Below, piece after piece: positions 58,001-64,000 of a stretch of DNA of 64,000 nt (position 1 is its first letter; each line of letters begins with the position of its first letter). Under the pieces are notes generated by a model. That model was given only the letters and a program-made list of their open reading frames with translations. It searched no databases and had not been told where the DNA came from. The DNA comes from Fidelibacterota bacterium (GTDB lineage: Bacteria > Fidelibacterota > Marinisomatia > Marinisomatales > TCS55): NCBI GenBank assembly GCA_029936965.1, contig JAPYRG010000006.1, positions 62,348-126,347 of the forward strand. Direction: 5' to 3'. The translations under genes and the position numbers were made by a program.

Positions 58001-59230
58001 ATTCAGTGTCCCAGAATTATTTTCTTCTCCTTTTACAGTTAAATCTCCAGTGATGTCGGATACCGTAAGTCCCGTCAAAGATGACCCATCACCAATAAAT
58101 GCAGCAGCGGTGACATTATCTGCCACTGTTACGTTACCATCGGCAACTGTAAGCGCGTCCTGGCCGTTGGTACCAGTAATGATCAATTTCTCTTCACTGG
58201 CATCCCACGTAAAATCGTCACCAGATGTATTGCTATAGAAAACCACATCCGCACCAGAACCATCTGCGCCAGCAGATATTTTGCCACCCACTTTCAATTC
58301 GCTGCTAACGTTCACTTCTGTGGAAGCATCAATATCTACGATCGGGGCAACCAATTCTAGCTCTGCATCCGCATCCACATCTAGCTGTCCATCAGCCGAT
58401 GAAGACACCTTTAGGGTTGCATCCCGGAATTGCAATTGGGATGCACCATTTAAGCGTACACCTGTATCCGCAATATGGGTCAGAGTTACATCCTGGTCAA
58501 CACCCAGGTTGACCACAGACCCATCACCAAGGAACAGGTCATCGAATTCAGCCGAAGTACTACCTAAGTCCGTAGCGTCTGCAGATCCAGGTACCCACTG
58601 AGTGGTACTGGAATTACCAAGTACCACCTGGTTATCTGCCGTTCCAACAGACTCAAAACCTATAACAATCTGGTTCTCTCCTGCTGCGGCACTGGGGTCC
58701 GCATCCGAACCAATGATAATATTTTTTTGTCCGGTAGTAAGGACATTCCCTGCCTGGTAGCCAATGGTAATATTATTATTGGCTGACGTACCAGCGTTCA
58801 GAGCCTTGTAGCCCAAGGCTACATTTCGGACACCAGATGTAAGCGCCTTAGCTGCATTATAACCCAAGCCGAGATTCGCTGCTCCAGATGAAAGGACCGC
58901 ATTGCCACTCTCGAATCCTAAGAACATATTCCCCGAACCCCCTGCCGAGGACAGATTCCAGATAGCATTTTCAGCCAGCGAAACACCGGGGTTCAGCTGT
59001 AGATAGCTAAATCCATTTCCAAAGGCTTCAAACAGACGTAGGGTTGCGCCAGCAGTTGGAATACCCCTGATGCTCATGACTCCTGTCCCATCAATATCGA
59101 CCAAGACTGAATCCAGACTATTCTTGATTACAACGCCATTATTATAATTGGTGCCAGCAGACTTGATCTCTACATCTTCTGCTGTCAAAAACGTTAAACT
59201 TGCTACTATGAGTAAAATGATCTTCTTCAT
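55031..59230 (-). CDS. Surface fibre with 17-residue repeats and C-terminal S74 self-cleaving chaperone domain
   Basis: This 1399-residue protein has a signal peptide (residues 1-17). The first section (about 85-205) and the late section (about 801-1254) are made of 17-residue units of the form N-[VTI]-A-[IVL]-G-x-x-A-L-x-x-N-T-x-G-x-x. Between them lies a long Asp/Thr/Val-rich part resembling phage tail fibres. The C-terminus is a peptidase S74 / endosialidase-type intramolecular chaperone: SLSDARDKTNIED with Ser1278 and Lys1283 spaced five apart like the catalytic pair of endosialidases, then a coiled coil at about 1350-1390. Release of about 122 residues after trimer folding is predicted. 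No T9SS sorting domain is seen. Confidence 0.85.
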   Translation of the reverse strand: MKKIILLIVASLTFLTAEDVEIKSAGTNYNNGVVIKNSLDSVLVDIDGTGVMSIRGIPTAGATLRLFEAFGNGFSYLQLNPGVSLAENAIWNLSSAGGSGNMFLGFESGNAVLSSGAANLGLGYNAAKALTSGVRNVALGYKALNAGTSANNNITIGYQAGNVLTTGQKNIIIGSDADPSAAAGENQIVIGFESVGTADNQVVLGNSSTTQWVPGSADATDLGSTSAEFDDLFLGDGSVVNLGVDQDVTLTHIADTGVRLNGASQLQFRDATLKVSSSADGQLDVDADAELELVAPIVDIDASTEVNVSSELKVGGKISAGADGSGADVVFYSNTSGDDFTWDASEEKLIITGTNGQDALTVADGNVTVADNVTAAAFIGDGSSLTGLTVSDITGDLTVKGEENNSGTLNLYADEGDDDNDKWRMQIANGGSMTIDSKQSESWSTLLTLGNTGALTVVGDLTVTGDDLTMATNTSGAALIGDGTNFNPVVISGDISVGTNGAAAIGSGVIVNADINSSAAIGDSKLATISTANKVGLAALDIDGGTDIGAAIVDADLFIIDDGAGGTNRKVTASRLKTYAQSGVSSAADDITTGDAVVTIATSSGAVNITPASGSAIVLDGTINVDAGVVTGATSIRSVTQVASTSLQTPLIEYTDGDDAITIADGGGITVAQDATFSGSVKTATIDYTDGDLAMTIADGGAVTTSGNLSVGGSNNELRFYEGSNYVGFEAPALSADKIWALPAADGSSGQFLKTNGSGALSWGSVSATLGNLTDALDKDNSLYLGNDPSSSISTNTAEHNAAFGKTALDAITDGDRNTAIGYDALTSNTEGFDNVALGYQALKTNQTGDRNIAIGRGTLFSNTADYSVAVGHSAMYANTDGTNNTAFGYNALYANTTGDRNIGIGYAALDAADTENDNLAIGYNALGGSIAGGEYNVAIGNHTLDANTEGDNNVAMGHSVLTANTIGINNVAMGFSALTANTVGNNNVALGHSALFSNTGDASWDYEGSDNVAIGSNALYSLTEGYKNIAIGTDAFKDGTTGGNNISIGYQSMENATYPWSNVAIGGQALKGVDGTAMTGGTNTAVGYQALFRNISGGSNTAIGYGNLYNNTTGSTNTAVGYYNMPNNTEGYQNAALGSYSLYNNTTGDYNVALGYYALRYQTTPNHNVGIGYYAGHYNVDGTNNVHVGYRAGYGYSSQSNDGNTSIGAEALESIRTGDNNTAVGFRAGDAHRTGLNNTMIGYQADAATTSTSNSITLGNSSITSLRCATQSISSLSDARDKTNIEDLPIGLGFINTLRPRKFEWDTRDGAKKGITEGGFIAQELQQAEEGNEWLGLVYEENPEKLEASYGKLLPVLVKAVQELSEELETQKKEIAKLRMENKKMSMTRPASAGLGDE
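55469..56830 (-). repeat. About 26 tandem 51-base (17-residue) repeats in the fibre gene
   Basis: Units begin with Asn and follow N-x-A-x-G-x-x-A-L-x-x-N-T-x-G-x-x, one per 51 bases, with small insertions in a few copies. The pattern resembles the left-handed beta-roll of trimeric adhesin heads. DNA copies have diverged, so this is an old protein repeat rather than a recent expansion. Confidence 0.85.
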
Positions 59231-59234
59231 TTTT

Positions 59235-59240
59235 TCCTCC
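59235..59240 (-). promoter_or_regulatory. Shine-Dalgarno of the S74 fibre gene
   Basis: GGAGGA lies 4 bases before the ATG at 59230 (TCCTCC on the plus strand). Few genes in this window have such a site, so high expression of the fibre is suggested. Confidence 0.75.
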
Positions 59241-59263
59241 AGATTTATTTACCTAATTCAATT

Positions 59264-59283
59264 GCACGACATCAATGCCGTGC
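59264..59283 (-). other. Stable hairpin in the leader of the fibre gene
   Basis: On the minus strand GCACGGCAT and ATGTCGTGC pair almost completely (one G-T) around a very short loop. It lies about 35 bases before the fibre start, in the 139-base gap after the lipoprotein gene. No U tract follows, so it is more likely a processing or stability element than a terminator. Confidence 0.45.
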
Positions 59284-59369
59284 CTTAAATCTTGGGCAGT
59301 CTGGTTCTTTACCAACTGCCATTCAAGACATATAATTATTGGTTTATTACTATGTGTAATTCTTTGCAT

Positions 59370-59939
59370 TTATTCAGCGATAATAACTCCATCCATATAG
59401 CCAAGTATTTCAATGGGTTCATCATTGGGCCCTACGAGCTCACAGACACTACTATCTGTTTCTGTAAAACCTGTACTGTCTCGCACAATGGACAGCGTTG
59501 ATGTACCAACAGAAGTAGCTGTAAATTGAAATTCAACCAAACTTCCGGTACCATTAACAGCTACGGAATCACTACCCAAGAAGGATGTGGTAACTGTGAT
59601 GGTCCCATCGGTAGAGTTATGTTCATAAAAAAATATTGGGTCTTGCACATCATTGAAAAAATCGCCTTTGATTGTCTGGTTATATAACAGTTTTGTTTTC
59701 TCATACTTAACCTTGACATAGGCACCTGACAAATCGGTGACACCCATGGCAAATAATTTAATAGTAACTGGTCCTGTAGGTATATTTTGTAAAGCTGGAA
59801 AACAGACCAAGGCCGGTGTGTCAAATTCCAATACAACCGCTTCTTCCGGATCTAGTGGGTTATCATTGATATCCGTAGGGATAGAACAGGACAATACAAA
59901 AAATAATAAACAAAGCTTTATTAAAAACTTATGGTTCAT
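59370..59939 (-). CDS. Cohesin-like domain lipoprotein
   Basis: This 189-residue protein starts with a lipoprotein signal ending in VLSC (Cys18). The remainder is one beta-sandwich with cohesin-like order: a VTIKLFAMGVTDLSGAYVKVKY strand pair, GDFFNDVQD, a GTITVTTSFLG turn, and GTGSLVEFQFTATSVGTSTLSI, the usual late cohesin signature. It would present a cohesin-type module on the membrane. The neighbouring giant proteins carry dockerin-like motifs, so they are candidate partners. It overlaps the upstream gene by 4 bases. Confidence 0.7.
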   Translation of the reverse strand: MNHKFLIKLCLLFFVLSCSIPTDINDNPLDPEEAVVLEFDTPALVCFPALQNIPTGPVTIKLFAMGVTDLSGAYVKVKYEKTKLLYNQTIKGDFFNDVQDPIFFYEHNSTDGTITVTTSFLGSDSVAVNGTGSLVEFQFTATSVGTSTLSIVRDSTGFTETDSSVCELVGPNDEPIEILGYMDGVIIAE

Positions 59940-61435
59940 TTGTTAAATCCTGAGTAATCAATAGGAATAGAAAAATTTATCTGCGTTTGTTGCAGGATGG
60001 GTTCATAGGCCAAGTGTATGTCTACCTTGGATAAGGATTGTTCTATTGTTTCTGGTTCCGGTTCATCCTTTTTTTCCTTTTTTTCTATCTTTTTCTTTTC
60101 ACTGCCAGGTCCATTCATGTAGGCATGAACCGCATTTGCAATCCAAACAGTTCCAGTAATTCCAGCAAGTATAGTGATCTGAGTAACGGCCGTTGTAATG
60201 TCATTCCTACTGTTATTACGATTCTGTTTATATTCCAGCATCAGATTGATATCTGACTCAGCTTGATACAAAGAATTATAATTATTGTAATCTGCGGTGG
60301 CTGACTGATGGCTGGAATAAACTGCATAGATCAAACCGCCCATTACTGCTTCCACCCCCATCCAGCGGTAAGCCGATTTTCTTTCATTGGAATAGAGATG
60401 ACCCCAGCCGGGGAACACTAATCCCCGTACTAGAGCGCCAATCTGAGTTTTTGGAGCTACACCAGCCTGCTGCTGCAGATAAGCCTGCGTTCCCATTCGT
60501 CTTTTTTCCTGTAATTCTTTGGGTACCTGCAAGCCAAGAATCTCCCATGAAAGGATTTCCATTTCGGTGATCAATCCATCTACTTCACCTTGATAAGATA
60601 AATTTTTCATGCTTTCAGCAGCACCAGTGGCAACGGAAAACATTTTCGCATCAATCGTATAGGTGTTACCAATCTTACCAATAGAACCATTAACCATAAG
60701 CTGGACACCTAGCATAGCTCCCACTTCAGAAGCACATTCATCACTGGTACATTCCGAAGAAGAATATCCCTGTTCATTAAGGACGTCCCCCATTGTTGCA
60801 CGATCCACTAACTGTACCCGTTGAGTATTAGCCATGGCTGTCATAAACCGATCGGTTAAAGTCTGGGCTTCCATCATAGAAATGCCACGACCTTCAAAAT
60901 CCATTATAGCTACTGTTGGTTTTTCTGTTTCCCCAGCACGTTTCAACTTCAGGGCTGGTGGCGCGGACAGACCAACGATCTCCCAGGCCAGAATCTGCAT
61001 TTCTACCAGCAATCCTTCGATATTACCTTCGTGAGTAACATTTTTAGAACGCTCTGTTGCTCCGGTTTCTACAGAAAACATTTTTACATCAATAGTATAA
61101 GAATCACCCAGTTTTCCAATCAAGCCATTGATCATGAACTGAACCCCTAAAAGCTGTCCCACTTCCGCAGCACATTCGTCCGATACACAACCAGACTGGG
61201 CCAGGCCTTGCTCCGCCATAATACTTTCAATCGCTTTTCTTTCGATTAGGCGAATCGCATTGGTGTTCCCAATTTCCGTGCGCATGCGTTCCGTGAGTGT
61301 CTGCACTTCCTGTAAACTAATTCCTTGTCCTTCAAAATCAAGGATCGCTACTGTAGGACGTGTATTCTCTTGCGCAAATAGAAAATAATTAACTGTTATG
61401 AGGCAAAGTAATACTGTAAACCGGATTGCACCCAT
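59936..61435 (-). CDS. Tandem CsgG-like domain protein with membrane tail
   Basis: This 499-residue protein has a signal peptide (about 1-21) and two copies of a 130-residue CsgG/LpoB-like domain. Copy one (about 27-157) starts TVAILDFEGQGIS and copy two (about 172-302) starts TVAIMDFEGRGIS. Each has a paired-Cys loop (GCVSDEC, ECTSDEC) and a GVQ-x-M-x-NG-x-IGK-x-G segment. The third part (about 333-440) has GLVFPGWGHLYSNERKSAYRW and hydrophobic helices resembling DUF5683. CsgG-like domains assemble outer-membrane export or scaffold rings. It overlaps the lipoprotein gene by 4 bases and heads the surface-fibre locus. Confidence 0.8.
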   Translation of the reverse strand: MGAIRFTVLLCLITVNYFLFAQENTRPTVAILDFEGQGISLQEVQTLTERMRTEIGNTNAIRLIERKAIESIMAEQGLAQSGCVSDECAAEVGQLLGVQFMINGLIGKLGDSYTIDVKMFSVETGATERSKNVTHEGNIEGLLVEMQILAWEIVGLSAPPALKLKRAGETEKPTVAIMDFEGRGISMMEAQTLTDRFMTAMANTQRVQLVDRATMGDVLNEQGYSSSECTSDECASEVGAMLGVQLMVNGSIGKIGNTYTIDAKMFSVATGAAESMKNLSYQGEVDGLITEMEILSWEILGLQVPKELQEKRRMGTQAYLQQQAGVAPKTQIGALVRGLVFPGWGHLYSNERKSAYRWMGVEAVMGGLIYAVYSSHQSATADYNNYNSLYQAESDINLMLEYKQNRNNSRNDITTAVTQITILAGITGTVWIANAVHAYMNGPGSEKKKIEKKEKKDEPEPETIEQSLSKVDIHLAYEPILQQTQINFSIPIDYSGFNK

Positions 61436-61440
61436 ATTGT

Positions 61441-61449
61441 CTTCCTCCC
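61441..61449 (-). promoter_or_regulatory. Strong Shine-Dalgarno of the CsgG-like gene
   Basis: GGGAGGAAG lies 5 bases before the ATG at 61435. A TATAAAT-like A/T-rich segment lies shortly upstream, but no promoter can be assigned with confidence. Confidence 0.7.
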
Positions 61450-61559
61450 AGGTATTTATATCGAATTTATACAGAACCTGATCAAAAGGGAAATAACTTC
61501 CTTAATGTGTGACCTCGCACACACGAATACTTTTGGAAAATGGTTAAAGGAAAAAGTGC

Positions 61560-64000
61560 TTATTTGACTAGCAACATCTTATGTGTGCGTATGAAGCCAT
61601 TTGACTGAATCTGATAAAAATACATACCTGCGCCTACTGATTGTCCGTATTGATTGCGGCCATCCCATCGAGCATTATAATACCCGGCATCCATATTCTT
61701 ATTAACTAAAATAGCTACTTCCCTACCAAGTAAATCATAAATCATCAATCTTGTATATCCTGCCTCTGGTAAATCATACATAATTGTGGTAGACGGATTA
61801 AATGGATTAGGATAATTGTGATGCAATGAATATTCATCTGGTATTGCTCTTATTTTCATAATACTCATACCCTGACTAATAATTTCCTCATCACTTCCAT
61901 AAATTGTATATCCTATAGAAATCGGCGTATCATTTCGATCAAATGAATAACTATCAATAATAATTTCCGTTTGATTATTATCAACAGAATTGGCCCATTC
62001 AATTAGAATCTTTCCAGCAGCTTCATCGGTGCTACTTAAATATATATGATCTTTCGTCGTAATATCACCTTTCGTTAAAAATTGCATATTACTTGTTGGA
62101 TACTCAATAAAAACCTGACCAGCTAAAGAACCTTCCGGTAAGGAAACAACTATAGATTTATCTATTTGTTCAATTTCAATTCTAGATCCTATTTCAGGCA
62201 TAGAACCTGCAATCAATGGTAAATAACTATTTGACCAGTACCACATTTGTACAAATGCCATAATATCACGTAAATCAAATTTATTATTCGGTGTAGGAAT
62301 AAAATGAGGTACTGTTCCGGTTATAGGGCCTAATTCATACGCAAAATCTTGATTTGTTAAAGCTGTTTTAAAAGCATTTAGGTCTAATACATCAATCTGA
62401 AAATCATTATCATAATCTGCTAATAAATAAGTTGTATATATTAGTTCCTTGGAGTCTGTTCCATTACCAGACCAATCTAAAATATTACTTATTTCAATAT
62501 TAATGGTATCAAGAGATCCATACGGTTCTGTAAAATGAATTATTATTGCAGTATCCTCTGAAGAATATGTTGAATAAAGATTCATATTATCATAGGCAAT
62601 ACTTGATGCCGTTATATCCCCAATATTAGATAAAGGTTGTGTAAAATGGATTGTTAAAGTGCTATCACTAGCATTTAAGAAATTCATCGGGTTTGGATTC
62701 GCTCTTGTAATTAATGCTGATTGCGGGACACCCGTAACTTCACTTGTAAAAACACTTTCATTGCCAGGTATATCTGTTGCTGTTATACGAAAATAATATG
62801 TATTTCCATCTTCAAAGCTTGGCATAAATGCTTCCGCCGTTGAATCGGCAGTAGTTAAAAGTAATGTTGTAGGATTCTCTTCTGTTCCACCATATACGGA
62901 ATAATAGTTAAGATCTACTTCTTGATTATGATCCCATTCAACAAAAATTCTCTCTGAAGTAAACCATGCAACTAAATTCATAGGACTAGAAGGTGCAGAT
63001 AGATCAATCAGAGCTCCATCACTCATAAGAATTTCACCTGCATTGTATACACTATCAATTCCACGGATATGGACATTGTAAGTGATATTTTCTTCCAATG
63101 AAAGATCGCTAATATTACATAACGTATCTAACGTTGCTGTCCAAGGAGTATGATATTGAGAATTATCCATATCATATAAAGCATATTCATACGTTAGAAA
63201 TCCTGATCCTTCTTCAATAAACTGCTGCCAATGCGCTTGAAAACTGTTGATATAATTTTGTCGATCAATATCTACTGAATCTCCATCAAATACCCATATG
63301 CCAAGAGGACCAGTAAAATCAGTGATAATCCCATTACTAGATACTATTGATGAGATATTATTTGCTTGATCTACCGCCCTAATTGAAAAGTAATAAGTGA
63401 TGGTTTCTTCCAACTCAAGACTTGCTGAAATCGATGTGTTCGTTCCTGCAGAAATCCAATTTCCAGTTATATCACTCGCTCCCGAAGATGTCCCTACAGC
63501 ATATTCATAACGTGCTATTCCGCTAGTAGTATCAGCAAAATCCTCCCAATTTGCTACTAAGTTTGTATCAGAAGGCGTATAGGATGCATCATCATGCAAT
63601 CCATCTTTTACTAATCCTACTGTTGGGGGATATAAATCAGCCATAATACCATCACTAGATTCGACTGTTGATAAATTCCCTGCCATATCATAAGCACGGA
63701 TATTTGCATAGTACACTAATTCGTGAGTAAGGGAAAAATCGGAAATAGTTACTTGTGTTTCTGAACCATTATCCGTCCATGAAATTACATTCGTATCTCC
63801 TGGAGATGTTCCAACAGAATATTCATAAAAAGAAATCTCTCTCGTATCATTGCCAGCCCAAAATATCCCCAATGTATCAGAAGGTCCTTGATAATCCAAG
63901 TCAATAGATCCGCCATCATTGGGTACTCCAACAGTTGGATCAAAAATATCTACCACAATTCCATTACTTATCGATATAGTTGAAACATGTCCAACAGCAT
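61560..64000 (-). CDS. Paralogous multi-domain surface protein with T9SS sorting domain (5' end outside window)
   Basis: At least 813 residues are visible, open to the right edge; the codon at 63956 is internal, not a start. The protein follows the C-terminal part of the giant protein at 48422-54973 unit for unit: FN3-like units with YEYSVGT/YEYAVGT, a YSVYGGTEEN unit, dockerin-like ADYDNDFQIDVLDL and KFDLRDIMAF, and a sorting domain with NYPNPFNPSTTIMYDLP and GMYFYQIQ. It is distinctly more AT-rich than its paralogue. It is likely surface-exposed and processed by PorU. Confidence 0.85.
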   Translation of the reverse strand, partial: AVGHVSTISISNGIVVDIFDPTVGVPNDGGSIDLDYQGPSDTLGIFWAGNDTREISFYEYSVGTSPGDTNVISWTDNGSETQVTISDFSLTHELVYYANIRAYDMAGNLSTVESSDGIMADLYPPTVGLVKDGLHDDASYTPSDTNLVANWEDFADTTSGIARYEYAVGTSSGASDITGNWISAGTNTSISASLELEETITYYFSIRAVDQANNISSIVSSNGIITDFTGPLGIWVFDGDSVDIDRQNYINSFQAHWQQFIEEGSGFLTYEYALYDMDNSQYHTPWTATLDTLCNISDLSLEENITYNVHIRGIDSVYNAGEILMSDGALIDLSAPSSPMNLVAWFTSERIFVEWDHNQEVDLNYYSVYGGTEENPTTLLLTTADSTAEAFMPSFEDGNTYYFRITATDIPGNESVFTSEVTGVPQSALITRANPNPMNFLNASDSTLTIHFTQPLSNIGDITASSIAYDNMNLYSTYSSEDTAIIIHFTEPYGSLDTINIEISNILDWSGNGTDSKELIYTTYLLADYDNDFQIDVLDLNAFKTALTNQDFAYELGPITGTVPHFIPTPNNKFDLRDIMAFVQMWYWSNSYLPLIAGSMPEIGSRIEIEQIDKSIVVSLPEGSLAGQVFIEYPTSNMQFLTKGDITTKDHIYLSSTDEAAGKILIEWANSVDNNQTEIIIDSYSFDRNDTPISIGYTIYGSDEEIISQGMSIMKIRAIPDEYSLHHNYPNPFNPSTTIMYDLPEAGYTRLMIYDLLGREVAILVNKNMDAGYYNARWDGRNQYGQSVGAGMYFYQIQSNGFIRTHKMLLVK

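Noticed and set aside
57246..58238. 330-codon open frame on the plus strand inside the fibre gene
   Set aside because: It is antisense to the repeat-rich, Thr/Val/Ala-biased S74 fibre gene, has low-complexity Pro/Ser/Val-rich composition and no start signal; it is a shadow of codon bias.
48422..61435. Prophage as source of the S74 fibre
   Set aside because: No capsid, portal, terminase, integrase or lysis genes; neighbours are signal-peptide and T9SS-type surface genes.
61507..61522. GTGTG/CACAC hairpin between the partial giant gene and the CsgG-like gene
   Set aside because: Only five pairs with no U tract; too weak to call a terminator.
1..64000. Search for a selenoprotein with in-frame TGA near the tRNA-Sec gene
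   Set aside because: All recognisable genes in the window have full expected length, and none shows a conserved extension beyond a TGA stop.

Overview
The window is AT-rich, densely packed bacterial chromosome and no intergenic stretch reaches 300 bases. Several traits point to a Gram-negative member of the Fibrobacteres-Chlorobi-Bacteroidetes superphylum, most likely a marine Candidatus Marinimicrobia (SAR406) genome. These are a PorU-type C25 protease of the type IX secretion system (T9SS), surface proteins ending in a NYPNPFNP-type C-terminal sorting domain, a short primary-type sigma factor without region 1.1, meso-DAP-type MurE, LapA/LapB-like proteins, and start codons that mostly lack a Shine-Dalgarno sequence. 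The phylum call is inference from protein style, because no 16S gene is present.

Layout. 1-11761 (minus strand): the N-terminal part of an aldehyde dehydrogenase, oligopeptidase B, a YwaF-like membrane protein, three exported repeat/SPOR proteins, then a GMC oxidoreductase, an esterase-like hydrolase, a Gfo/Idh/MocA oxidoreductase and a sodium:solute symporter. 11917-13217 (plus): a GH5 mannanase-like enzyme whose signal peptide lies in a different reading frame. 13231-25682 (minus): DUF1543-like protein, an HMG-CoA-lyase-like protein lacking the catalytic Cys, a selenocysteine tRNA, SPOR/TPR proteins, LapA, MiaB, an M23 endopeptidase, a sigma factor, a FAD protein, SerA and a mitochondrial-type aconitase.

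25817-47978 (plus): porU, maf and a rodZ-like gene, followed by a complete division and cell-wall (dcw) cluster: mraZ-rsmH-ftsL-ftsI-murE-murF-mraY-murD-ftsW-murG-murC-murB-ftsQ-ftsA-ftsZ. Almost all dcw junctions overlap by a few bases, MraZ-type operator repeats precede mraZ, and ftsZ alone has a textbook ribosome binding site. A bidirectional terminator separates ftsZ from convergent rpmB.

48422-64000 (minus): a surface-protein locus, much of it clearly less AT-rich than the core genes. It encodes a protein with two CsgG-like domains and a membrane tail, a cohesin-like lipoprotein, a 1399-residue fibre with about 26 seventeen-residue repeats and a C-terminal S74 self-cleaving chaperone domain, and a 2183-residue multi-Ig/FN3 protein with dockerin-like motifs and a T9SS sorting domain. 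A paralogue of the last protein runs off the right edge. This locus is the best candidate here for an undescribed system: an exported, self-processing surface fibre with its own outer-membrane helpers.
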